Part shown: in pieces, positions 1 through 11,036 of the stretch | Layout of the letters: each line of letters starts with the position of its first letter | How positions within the stretch are numbered: the stretch's first letter is position 1 | Origin: Anniella stebbinsi | Taxonomy: Eukaryota; Chordata; Lepidosauria; Squamata; Anniellidae | Assembly (NCBI GenBank): GCA_029215795.1 | Contig: JARDYH010000002.1 | Span: forward strand, 362,788,973-362,852,972 | Reading direction: 5' to 3' | Length of the DNA stretch: 64,000 nucleotides | Notes under the pieces: generated by a model | Database searches by the model: none | What the model was told of the DNA's origin: nothing | What the model saw: only the letters and a program-made list of their open reading frames with translations | Made by a program: the position numbers and the translations under genes

Positions 1-298
1 GGGAAGAAATTACGCCAGTCAGCCAGAACTAGGCTGACAAGTGTTACCCAGAGGACCTTCTCTTCTGCCGGAATGGCCTGCAGAAGAGATTCGGCAAATT
101 AGCAGTCTTTTGGAATTTAAGAGAGCCGTGAAGACTGCTCTCTTCCAGCAGGCCTACCCAGTTGAATTTTAAGATGTTTTTAATAATGTATTTGTTTTTA
201 TCTGTTTTAATGGTTTATCTATTTTATGATTTTGTATTCGTATTTGTTGTTGTTCCCCGCCTTGATCTGGATGGAGAGGTGGGTTAGAAATAAAATAA

Positions 299-329
<31 letters not shown>
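1..329 (+). mobile_element. L2-like LINE 3' end
   Basis: The left edge cuts an L2-like copy. Residues similar to the RT C-terminus (TALFQQAYPVEF) are followed by a 3' UTR with TTGTTGTTGTTCCCCGCCTT and a (TAA)n tail. It belongs to the same subfamily as the minus-strand copy at 35431-35960. Frames are broken. Confidence 0.75.
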
Positions 330-377
330 GTAAGACGCCCTTCTCCAAGTGCCCCCACCAAGTGAAATTACCTATTG

Positions 378-745
378 AGAGGGCCTTTTCAGTGATGTAT
401 TTATTTTATTGTATACTTACAACATTTATATACCACCCTTCATTCTCAAATAACAGGGTGATTCTCATCTGCGGAATGCTCTTCATCAACGCTTTCCATC
501 CACAAACAAGTTAAAATCTATTTGCTCACCGAGGCTTGTAATGGTTCTTAGGAGTTCTATAATTTTAATATTTTACTGATATGTTTTTAAATATTATTTT
601 ACTTGTTAACTGTTTTTAAAGCTTTAGAGCATCTCTATTACTAATTTGCTGTCCATTAACGATTACTGCTCTTATTCCTTATATATTGTGTGAATATTTT
701 AGTAGAAAAGCAGCTTATAAATGTTTAAAATAAATAAGAAGCCTG
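378..745 (+). mobile_element. Degenerate L2-like LINE 3' end
   Basis: GAGAGGGCCTTTTCAGTG near the left resembles the RT C-terminal ERAFSV coding motif. The right end AAAGCAGCTTATAAATGTTT followed by AAATAAATAAG is an L2-type 3' end. The body is strongly decayed. Confidence 0.5.
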
Positions 746-2794
746 TTATTTTATTCTTCTTAAGCAAATGATGAGCAAGTGCGCATGAACACTAAAGGTG
801 CAATGTAAGCCTAAACTGGGAGGCTTGTGGTCACATCCTGTGCATAGTGAGAGGAGTGGCGGAAGCAATCTTCCCCCCCTGCATTTTTTTTCTAGATGGG
901 CTTTTTGGCCCATCAAGTGCATTTTGGAGGGGGAAGGAAGGAGACTGGAAGAGGCTTAGCATAGCTTTTCCCCTCCCCTCCCCCTGGCTGCAAGGGAGAA
1001 GGGGAAGGGGACTGGGGTTGGAGCTCCCATTCCCTCTTCCAAGCTCTGTCTCTGACCTTGAAGCTGAGAATCCAAAATATCCTAGGGCTGAGATTCATCT
1101 GACAACCATCTACTTTATTTACATTTTAAGAAGCTCTTGCAGGTTAAAAACAAACATGGGGATGCTAATTGGCCCAAAGGTCGATAAATACAGATTTAAG
1201 GGAAAATATGATGCAGGATGAATTAATGCAACTTCTTTCACCGTTACAAACAAATGCGCAACTATGCAAGTGTAGGTAACTGATTTGGGTCACCTTCACA
1301 AGTGAGTGAGCTCTTGGGCCTGTTATCTTTTCACTTGATCCTTCTCCATTACGCAGAGCCACTGTGAGAACTCCCAAAAATTGCAACAACAACAACAACA
1401 AAAAGAGGAAGATGTTTGCTTTTATAGATCACGTTTGGCATAGTGTGGCATTAAGATGCTGCTTTACAAGCACCCTAGACTGAGCACCTATGGTAAGAAA
1501 AACTAGACAAGGAAGAAGGCAAAGCTGAGGCAAGGCTTTATTGGCTGGCTAAATAAATAAAACAGGTGTGTGGCTGCCACACCTTGAAAGTTTCCAACAT
1601 CTGTGGTCTAAACAGGCAAGAGCCTTGGTTACAAAGACAGAGCAACTGCCCAGGACTTGAAAGGTTGCAATTTAAAACCTGTTCTAATGCATGAACTCCT
1701 AAATAAAAATATAGGATGCTTGTATAGGTGTGCAAATAGCATTCCAGGCTAGCGTCTTACTGGGGTTAAAATGTACTTAAAGCATGGCTGTTGCCACTGT
1801 AACACTCTTGTAAAAATGAAATCCTGTTCTACTTGAATGTAATATATATTCTGTACAGCAGAAAGGAGGTAAACTCTTGTCTTTGTATGGAACATTTGTT
1901 TGCTGTTCCTGATTACATCATTTTTTTTCTTTTGTTTATGTTTCACTTGTCCTTCCTTGGTCTGTGGTGGTTTTTATTATTTATAAAAGCCACCTGATTG
2001 TCTTTTTTCAAAAATAAAATGTCTAAATAAGGGTGGTGATGAGGATTTTTATGGATTTGTTTGGGAAATAATGGAGAAGCGATGTATCATGTGAACCCAC
2101 ACCTGCAACCTGAAGTGGCACAGCCAGAAGAAGGTTTATAGTCACACATGTTGCTTGCAGAAGTAGGTTTGAGTACTCTCCATCAAGCTCTAAAACAAAC
2201 AGGTGTAACCATTTGCAGGACAACTTTTATATACATAACTCCTCTTGATATACTTCCAATCTCACTCTCTTCACTCTTACGGCACTGCAATCACATGCTA
2301 TGTGAAAGCAGCTTTTAAAAAAGAGTACAGAAGCATTATGCAACATCAGTTGAACAGGAAGTCAGGAACACTGAATCCCATTAACTTTGAGGCTCGTGGT
2401 GCCCAACAGGGAGAAAGTCATAATCTGGGCTGGAATTTAGTCAGAAACAGATTTCAATATCTGTACGGGAAGCGCTGCAGATAGCCACTTGGAAGAACTG
2501 TTCACTCAAGAGAGCCAAACGGCAAGGCTTATTTGGTAAATTAACTTCAGCAATAAGGATGAGTAAAAGGAAAAGAGGAATCAAGTATATTTTCTTGTAC
2601 GGGTAGCACTCTTGCCAAAGCAAAAGCAAAAGCAAAAAACAAAACAGGCATTACATTTGGGGAGGGGGCATCTCTTCTGTTCTTAGCCACTTGCAAACAG
2701 GCCGTAGAATGCAATATTAGCTTATGGTCAGAAGCTTAAATTCTATAAACAAAAATGATTCAGTGTTTGAGGAAACAAGACTGAGACTCCATTA
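746..2794. other. LRCH3 intron 1 stretch without recognisable features
   Basis: Mostly non-repetitive, AT-leaning sequence. A CAACAACAACAACAA run at about 1384-1399 is the only simple repeat. The short open frames here have no recognisable domain and look like chance. Confidence 0.5.
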
Positions 2795-2899
2795 TCTTAA
2801 CTGTTTTGTGATTTTTGTGTTTTATATTTGTTGTTGTTCCCTGCCTCGATCCAGAGGGAGAGGCAGGTTATAAATAAATATTATTATTGTTATTATTAG
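2795..2899 (+). mobile_element. L2-like LINE 3' tail
   Basis: TTGTTGTTGTTCCCTGCCTC, GAGGGAGAGGCAGGTTATAA and an ATTATT tail, as in the 1-329 copy. Confidence 0.65.
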
Positions 2900-4982
2900 C
2901 TACTGATTTTGAAAATGATCTGTAACAACTCACTTAAACCTTACTATTCTTTAGCCATGTTATCTATAAATCTACCTACATTTTGCAACACAGCATATAC
3001 AGAATCCCCACCCTAACTAAAGAGAGAGACTTCCAATTTCTTACAGATAGGGGCGCACAGCAGCATTGAAACACGAGACTCGCTTTGAGTGTCCTCCCAT
3101 CCAAACGCCCACGAGCTTTTAATCAGTTTATGCAATGCTAGATATTGTACATTAAGCTGACACACCTATCATTCTCTACTGAGAGAAACAATGAGCAAAA
3201 GGTTACCCAAACAACATTATTTCTAACACACTGTGCCACAAAGTGTACTCAAAACAGCTTAAAATAATCGCAATACACAATGCGATATAAAAGCATTACA
3301 AGTTATCCTGCCAAAGAGCAGGATAAAAATGCTTTAAATAAGGGGTAGGCCATTGGCCGCTGAGATGTTGTCCGACCGCTCACTATTCGCTATACTGGCT
3401 AGGGCTAATTGGACTTGCAGTCCAGTGTCTGGAGGTTCACAAGTTGCCATCCCTGCTTTAAATAAAGTAAAATAAATTAATACAATAAAAATCATCCTGG
3501 AAGCACCAGAACAGGAAAAGCATCATTAGAACAAACTGATTAAAGAGGATAAAAGTATTTGCTTGGCACTTGAATGTAACTACAAAGGCGTCAGCAGACC
3601 ACTTTCGGGAGGATATTTCAAAGGCATGGTACTATGACAGAAAAGGCCCCACCTCAGGTCAAAGGTGAAGGAACCCAGAAAAGGGCTTCCAACAGAGAAC
3701 TGAGTGGACAGGTAGGCTGACATGGAAGAAGGCGGTCATCAGAATCCCTTGGCCCAGGACTTCTACATTTTACAGTATAGTGAGGAAAATGTATGACACA
3801 TCAATTTGATATTCTCTTTAGATGGAGTTGTTCGTTACATCCATCTTCATAGCAAAAACTAAAAATGACAAACCCAAAACTGGATGGCTCCTGTTTCAAA
3901 AACACGATAATGATTGTAGGCCTTTCTCTCTCTGAACATATAACACATGGGCCAACTGTGACAGCATTTGCAGACAGGAAGCAGGATGTACCTATCAACA
4001 CCAAAAAGGAAGAACATATCAAGAGACAGGAAACGAAAGCGCACACACACACCTTTAAGAAGGTGGAGGGTGAGAGAAAGCAGCAACAACAACGGGCTTT
4101 GTTGCAACTGCAAGACAACTGCAGAAACATGAGCAAGTTACAGGCGTTCAGCTACTCTACATAACTTACAAAGCAGAGGTGACAAATGCTTGTTTCAAGA
4201 ATTCTTTTACATTTTAAGCAGCTGCTGCAAATTTGAAGATAGCTATTAGAAATTAGGTCCTACCATTTCTCAATCTATAGATAAGGAGTTTTATGTATTG
4301 TGCTGCAGGCAGGTATGCACAATTACAATCTATGTTATCTATGTTAAACATCAGGTTGTACAGTAGTCACAGTACCAAGGTAGATGCTGAGCTAACATTA
4401 CTGCTATTTAGAAAATATCTGCATAAACCTGCACTGAAGTTCCTTCTATTTAAAGGAAAATACAACTCCTTATACTAGCCCATGACAAAAATGATACTGA
4501 GCTAAGTCTCATCTGAGATCATTGTAAATATCCTCTACATGTTCAGGTTTTTCCAACTCATGAACTTTCTAACAAGGAAGAAATGGATGCATACTATGAA
4601 ATGAATCACAATCATTAACTTGTCTGCGTCTTTAAATGCATTAAAAATCAATGTTATGTAAAGGCCAAATTCTGAAGTCAATGATGTGTTATTTATTTTA
4701 TATTTATCTTCTTTTCTATATGCAACTTAAGCTGCCATATTATTCATACCCAGCTTTTCAGCCACGACTGGCTCCAAACTGGCTTACAATAAAAATCCAT
4801 TAGGAATGGGGTGGGAGCAGTCTCTTCTGTTCCCTTGCAGTTGGTGATACCATCCAGGTGTATGAAAGTATGCATGGTGTAGAAAAAGTGGATAATGCTC
4901 TCATAATACCAGTGCCCAGCATCATCTAACGGAGCTGCAGTGGGAGATTAAGGGCAGACAAAAGGAAGCACCACAGTGCATA
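2900..4982. other. Intronic stretch, no gene seen
   Basis: Nothing assignable. Around 4690-4790 TTATTTATTTTATATTTATC and CCCAGCTTTTCAGCCACGAC suggest a decayed reverse-strand LINE tail. Overlapping open frames near 3800-4160 on both strands lack any domain. Confidence 0.45.
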
Positions 4983-5382
4983 ACCCAACAATGAAAGAAC
5001 TGGGCATGTTCAGCCTGGAGAAGAGGAGTTGGAGGGGAAACATGATAGCACTCTTGAAGTATCTGAATGGTTGTCACACAGAGGAGGACCAGGATCTCTT
5101 CTCCATCATCCCAGAGTGCAGGATGCGGAATAATGGGCTCAAGTTACAGGAAGTCAGACTCCGGCTGGACATCAGGAAAAAGCTTCCTGACTGTTAGAGC
5201 AGTACGACAATGGAACCCATGACCTAGGGAGGTGGTGGGCTCTCCCACACTAGAGGCCTTCAAGAGGCAGCTGGACAGCCATCTGTCAGGGATGCTTTAA
5301 GGTGGATTCCTGCATTGAGCAGGGGATTGGACTCGATGGCCTTATAGCTCCCTTCCAACTCTACTATTCTATGATTCTATGA
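4983..5382 (+). mobile_element. CR1 LINE 3' end
   Basis: It encodes the end of CR1 ORF2 (MKELGMFSLEKRSWRGNMIA, then CHTEEDQDLFSIIPECR) and terminates with the CR1 hallmark octamer repeat ATTCTATGATTCTATGA. It is 5'-truncated, as most CR1 copies are. A second CR1 starts immediately after it. Confidence 0.85.
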
Positions 5383-6139
5383 AATTCACTGCCACAAGAT
5401 GTGGTGGTAGCCATCAACATAGATTGGTTTTAAAAGAGTTTAGATAATTTCATGGAGGATATGGCTATCAGTTCAAAATCCAAAGTTAGGCAATACCTTT
5501 ATCAGATCAAGGTACTGCCCAAGGTACTGGATTTTGAATTTATTTCTCATGGGCCAACAATGTAAGCAATTGTAAAGTGATACACGTTGGAGCAAAAAAT
5601 CCCAACTTCAAGTATAACCTCCTGATGGGATCTCAGCTAGCGGTGACCAACCAAGAATGAGATCTTGGTTTGTGATGGACAGCTCAATGAAAATGTCAAC
5701 CCAGTGCGAGGCTGGTCTAAAAAAGGGAAATTTCATGTTAGGCATAATTAGAAAAGGAACTGAGAATAAAACTGTCGATATGCTATTACCCTTATACAAA
5801 TCTATGGTGCGACCACACTTAAAATACCGTGTACAGTTTGGATCACCACATCTAAAATAAAAGATATTGTAGAGCTGGAAAAAGTGCAGAAAAGAGCAAC
5901 TAAAATGATCAAGAGGCTGGAGCATCTTCCCTATGAGAGAAGGTTACAAAAGCTAGGCTTGTTTATTGGGAAAATGGAGGGTAAGAGGGGACATGATAGA
6001 GGTGTACAAAATTATGTATAGTATGGAGAATGTGGATAGGGAGATGTTTTTCTCCCTCTCTCAAAATACCAGAACTGTCATGCTACGAAGCTGACTGGTG
6101 GGAGATTCAGGACTGCTAAAAAGGAAATACTTCTTCATA

Positions 6140-6850
6140 AAAGAACATAAGAAGAGCCCTGGGGCCATCTAGTCCAGTACTCTGTTCACAAAGTTGCCAA
6201 CCAGCTGTCGACCAGGGACACACAAGCTGGACATGCTGCAACAGCATCCTCCCACCCATGTTCCCCAGCAACTAGTGCATACAGGCTTATTGCCTCTAAT
6301 ACTGGATGTAGCACATAGCCATCACAACTAGTAGCCACTGATAGCCTTCTCCTCCAAGGATTTATCTAACCCCCTTTTAAAGCCATCCAAACTGGTGGCC
6401 ATCACCACATCTTGTGGAAGTGATTTCCTTAGCTGAACTTTGTGCTGTGTAAAGAAGTACTTTTATTTATTTATTACATATTTATACTGCCCAACAGCCA
6501 AGGCTCTCTTGGCAATTCCCAACTAAAACCATAACATTCAAAGGTCAATTTAAAACTTTAAAATTTTAAAAAATATCATATAAAACCAGAAAAGTTATAC
6601 ACCATGGAAAGCTTGTCTAAAGAGATGTGCTTTCAGGAAGCATTTGAAAGATGTTATATTTTCTGCCTCTTGCACAGAGGGGGAGTACCGCTACACAGAA
6701 GGCTGTCCTGAATCTCTTGAATCTGTCCTGAATTTCCTACCAATCAGTTCCATGGGATGACCCCAGGTTCTAGTATTATGGGAGAGGGAGAAAAATGTCT
6801 TCCTATCCACATTCTCCACACCATACATAATTTTCTACACCTCTATCACG
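6140..6850 (-). mobile_element. CR1 LINE 3' end inserted in a CR1, itself split by L2
   Basis: It starts AAGAACATAAGAAGAGCCCT (complement of the CR1 3' end) and runs through CCACCCATGTTCCCCAGCAA. It is broken near 6464 at AAGTACTTTTATTTATTTAT and resumes near 6700 with GTCCTGAATTTCCTACCAAT. It continues to CTCCACACCATACATAATTT. Confidence 0.75.
6464..6700 (-). mobile_element. L2-like LINE fragment (innermost of the nest)
   Basis: TTATTTATTTATTACATATT and TACTGCCCAACAGCCAAGGC are the complement of an L2-type 3' end (CGGTATATAAATGTAATAAA). AGTAC occurs at both junctions and could be a target duplication. No coding remains. Confidence 0.6.
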
Positions 6851-7075
6851 TTAGAGGCCCATAGTTAAATTATGGAATTCGCTATCACAAGATGTAGTAA
6901 TGGCCACCAATTTGGATAGTTCTAAAAGGGTCTTAGATAAATCCCTGGAGGAGCTGCACTCATGTCTTGCTTGGTGGGTTCTTGGTTGATAGCTGGTTGA
7001 CCACTGTGTGAACAAAATGCTGGACTACATAGACCCTTGGCCTGATCTAACATGACTCTTCTTATGTTCTTATGG

Positions 7076-7298
7076 CTATCTTTGTTATTTAGGGCTATGA
7101 ATCGTTACTAGTCATGACAGCAATATACTACCTCCAGCTCTATACCAACTGCTGATAATCAACAGTAGGAGATGGCTATTATCCTCATATCTTGCTCATA
7201 GGGTTCCCACAGGCATCTGGCTGACCACTGTGGGAGACAGTGTGCTGTACTAGATAAGCATTTGGTCTGATCCTGTAAAGCTCTTCTTATGTTCTTAA
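7076..7298 (+). mobile_element. CR1 LINE 3' end
   Basis: GATGGCTATTATCCTCATAT and CAGGCATCTGGCTGACCACT lead to AGCTCTTCTTATGTTCTTA, the 3' end of the same CR1 subfamily as 5383-7075. Confidence 0.65.
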
Positions 7299-7394
7299 GT
7301 TCCAGTATTGCCATTCCAGAAGAAGGGGGCAGAAAAGTTGCAGAGAACCTCAGGGGCCAGCTGATGGTAAAGGTATCAACCCACAGGAGTAGCC

Positions 7395-7505
7395 TCCAGG
7401 TGTTTTTTTCCCTCAGGAGGCCTCCCATCCAGGCACTGAACAGACCTAGATCTGCTTAACTTCAGCAAGATTGCTACATCATCTAGATTCAGATCATGCT
7501 CCAGG
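7395..7505 (-). repeat. 5S-rRNA-related repeat or pseudogene fragment
   Basis: On the minus strand this reads GTTAAGCAGATCTAGGTCTG then TTCAGTGCCTGGATGGGAGG. It resembles the 5S rRNA stretch AAGCAGGG..GGGCCTGGTTAGTACTTGGATGGGAGACC, which holds the internal control region. The rest (GCAAGATTGCTACATCATC) departs from 5S. A related segment is at 63490-63585. It could be a 5S-headed (SINE3-type) element. It is not a functional 5S gene. Confidence 0.45.
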
Positions 7506-7904
7506 ACATAAAAAGCATAGGTTAGGTCAAATGATACCATCTATCCCATTACTCTGCCTCCAACAGTAGCCAGCTAAAACAATGCTCCAGGAAGGAACGT
7601 TGATGTAGAGCGTTCACGAACAACAACATTCTTGATTTTGTGGGGGAGGAGATGGTTTCTCATGCCACCAAGTTAGTGCTAAACAGTGAAAGGGAAAATG
7701 TTCCCATGCATACATGCTTTAGTAAATTATCTGTGCTCTGCATAGAGATCAATTTAATCCTATTTTATTGTATGCATATAATAAATCCATCCCATAAAAT
7801 GGAAGAACACCACTGACATGGCTTGCTCACTCACATATCACATGTACTATGAGTTTTCTCAGTGTTTAATGCTGATAGGAAAGGAAAACGCCAGTATACA
7901 TACC

Positions 7905-8185
7905 CCTGGTGGTTCTACATAGACCTATGGTCCGACTGGAGTCCACCCAAAGAAGAGTCATCAGTCTGGTAGCCCCCTTTCTGTGGAACTCCCTGCCCCT
8001 GGAGGTCAGGCAGGTACCAGGAAGCATTCCATACCTGACTAGCTACAGTTTTTATTCGTATTGTTTTTTAAAAATAATAATTTTAATATGTATTTTAATC
8101 TTTTAATTATTTACCTTATATGTTCACTGCTCCAGAATCCATTTTAGATACACAAATGTATACAAATGTTGTAAATAAAATAATA
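7905..8185 (+). mobile_element. L2-like LINE C-terminal fragment
   Basis: It encodes RLESTQRRVISLVAPFLWNS then LPLEVRQVPG, the L2-type RT C-terminus. The related copy at 47940-48060 reads similarly. An A/T-rich 3' UTR ends near AATACATAATAC. Confidence 0.65.
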
Positions 8186-9417
8186 CATAATACCTAAATC
8201 CAAGCTATTTTCTCTCACCACATAAGCAAGAGAAATAAAGTATCACAAATCCATGGTGGTGATGTGCCAAGTTATAGCTCCCTGTGCCAGGTATGATAAC
8301 TCTGAAAAGCCTCCATAGTGCTATATCACAAGGCCAGCCTCTTGGATGAAAATGAGTAAGCCACCTACTTTCATCTTAAGCCTTCTTTGTGCTGTATGAC
8401 ATAATGTTCTCATAATGCATTGTGGCTTCAGTCAAGATTCTCTGTTGCATCTTGCAAGTATCCCTAAGAACATTCTCAAGCCCAAAAAATCCCTTCTCTC
8501 CTTGCTTAGTGAAGAGAGAGAGAGAGAGTTTCGACTGGATTTGTGAGTGGGGGGCTCACATGCTTAAATATTCCTCCATACAAAAGATCTCCTGCATGTG
8601 AAAAACATGGTACACAGAAGAGAAGGATTCTGAACTAACCAGTTTTCTATGTGCAGGAGATGTGTGTGTATGTGTGAGGGGCAGAGAGGGGAATAAAGGA
8701 GCATTCAGACTGCTAAGGGGTTCACTTGACTGAAGTGGTAAGGTCCAGATATAGATTTATGACTTCATCTGCTGTATGCAAGAACTAGATCCAAGCCCCT
8801 GACAGAGCACTTTTTATCTAAGATGCCCTAACTATAGATGTTGAGACACGCTCACCCATGCAGAACATGTGCTACTTACTTCTTAAACAGACGGTAACAC
8901 ACACACGCACACACACATTTCACATAAAAGGAATACATTAAAAATCCCAAACTGCAGTTAGAAGAGCAAAGAAAGAATTTTGGGTTTTAAAAGTTGGAGA
9001 ATACCTTGAGTAAAGGCTTCCAAAAACACTTCACAACAGTTACAAGGACATACCAACAACAGATGTAAAACAGATGTGGAATTAATATCATTGTGTTGAT
9101 GGCACTCTTTAATTCAGTCCCATGACAGATGACATTACTGAAGCTCTTACTGAAAATAGAGGTTAAACTAACCCTTCATCAAAATTATAGCCTACAAAAA
9201 CAAACTGCTGAAAAATTGCTGAAGATACACCCTGCCTCTGAGGCAGCAAAATTAAATAGGGAGAAAACAGCATGATTCAAACTTCTAAACAGGAAATGAT
9301 TTGAAAAAAACAGGCATCTTTTAAGTAGTTTTTCCATGCTCTTATTTCCAATACTCTGCCTTCTGACCAGATCACTTGAAAATTGTATTACAAACTATTT
9401 ATTTTCATGAAGTACTT
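8186..9417. other. Intronic stretch, no gene seen
   Basis: Holds only the short (GA)n and (AC)n tracts listed separately. No ORF, RNA gene or transposon signature recognised. Confidence 0.5.
8896..8918. repeat. (AC)n microsatellite
   Basis: ACACACACACGCACACACAC, interrupted once, in LRCH3 intron 1. A short (GA) run is also present at 8513-8528. Confidence 0.9.
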
Positions 9418-9575
9418 GAATCACAGAATAGTAGATTTGGAAGGGGCCTATAGGGCCATCAAGTCCAACCCCCTGCTGAATGCAGGAATCCACCTTAAAG
9501 CATACATGAAAGATGGCTGTCCAGCTGCATTTTGAAGGCCTCTAGTGTGGGAGAGCCCACGACTTCCCTAGGATG
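9418..9575 (-). mobile_element. CR1 LINE 3' end
   Basis: TCACAGAATAGTAGATTTGG and AAGTCCAACCCCCTGCTGAA are the complement of the CR1 3' end. The piece stops at GAGAGCCCACGACTTCCCTA. Confidence 0.8.
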
Positions 9576-9914
9576 TTAAATAATTGGTTCTTAACTATTT
9601 CATGGGTTATTATTAAAACAATGAAGTATTAGCATAAAATATATATGTTAAGCATTTTAGTGATCTATCAAAGTTTAGCATCAGTCAGATGGACACTCTG
9701 CTTCATAGTTGAAATGTAAACAAGGATAATACAAAATGATCACTGAAAAAACAGTACCTACTCAAAATTGCACAGAGCCCCATGATATGTAGTACTCAGA
9801 CACTGCCAGATTCATACAAATCAAACTAACAGACCCTATCAATGGATTTGGTCTAGCACACCTCTCAATGCATTACATGTTCTCCCTAGAGATTTGGGGA
9901 GGAGAACATCAAGT

Positions 9915-10386
9915 CACTGGCTGGGTTAACACATCTTGCTAACCTATGCTAGATGGCAAGCAGCACTGGGTAAGTAGTTATGCAAACAACCTACTGTGCT
10001 CCCGTTAGACCATCAGGCAAATAAGCTACACAGAGTAGTTTATTTTGCCCACACCCACCCCTCCTCCTCCTGTAGTCCTCCTGCTCAGCCAGGCAGGGAT
10101 CCCAGCTTACTTTGCAGTGGGAACAGAAATTACTTGAGAGGAGCAGAGAGGTGGCTGCTTTTGGTCGCTCTTGCTGAGCAGCTCTATAGACAATCTCTGT
10201 AACTCATACTGTGCGACTGATAACACACTAACTCACCATAGGTAGAATAACTCTTACTGGGTTCTCTGGGTCGTTTATTTGGGGGAAATAACCTAGCATC
10301 CCACAGACAACATGCTAACCCATCATGGGTTGTTCTGGAAAACTAACCATCATGGGTTAGCATGTTGTGTGAACCCAGTCACCGGC
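9915..10386. mobile_element. Inverted-repeat DNA element, CTGGGTT termini
   Basis: Left CTGGGTTAACACATCTTGCT and the complement of the right end CTGGGTTCACACAACATGCT match over about 30 bp. Near-identical TCACTGG and TCACCGG flank it. Close to the right end is a small inverted repeat, AACCCATCATGGGTTGTTCT and CATCATGGGTTAGC. No coding evidence. Confidence 0.5.
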
Positions 10387-11036
10387 TTTTATGAGGCCTT
10401 TGCTTAGAAGAACAATTCACAAGCGACTGATCAGGCTTTACTGTACTGATCAGCATGTAGCCAGCACTGGGCCAATGCACTATACTTCTGCATCAAAGCC
10501 TGGAAATTACAGGTAAGCGCTGAACTATAGCAACGTTCCACTACTTTGTACAGGGGATTTAACAGCATATACCAAAGCATGTGAACTCAGAATTGTAGAT
10601 ATGTAAAATTTCTGGAAATTTTGAAACCAGAGTAAAAAAAAAAATTTCCCCTGGGGAAAAAACCAAATGGGGGATGAAATGTAGAAAATGATGACTTCCT
10701 TGTCAAGTATAACTTTTTTTTACTGCTTTTAACAACAAATAACATGCACAATTTACATTTTTTTTTAAAAAATGCATGATTAAGTGTATTTATGAAATTT
10801 ACAGAGCAATTGTATTGCAAATATACCACAAACTAGAGAGAGATGCTAACTTCTGCACCATATGCTATGAAGCATATATATCACAGTTTGCCATCTGCAA
10901 AGCGGGGAGCAGGGGTGAGTGAAAACTCATAGTAAACAAAAGAGAGAATTCTTTGGGCACAAATAATCTCAAACAGTCACAATATTAAGAAGTGGCAACA
11001 TCTTTAGATATCAAGCTCAACTTACAATATTGAAAA

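Larger units (their letters stand above)
5383..7075 (+). mobile_element. CR1 LINE mosaic, interrupted by a reverse-strand CR1
   Basis: Plus-strand CR1 pieces at 5383-5560 and 5570-6139 carry RT C-terminal sequence (GIIRKGTENKTVDMLLPLYK, then ELEKVQKRATKMIKRLEHLP). They break at ACTTCTTCATAA. The expected continuation (AATTATGGAATTCGCTATCA) is found only at 6855-7075, ending with the CR1 3' motif GACTCTTCTTATGTTCTTA. The 6140-6850 gap is a CR1 in reverse. Confidence 0.75.
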
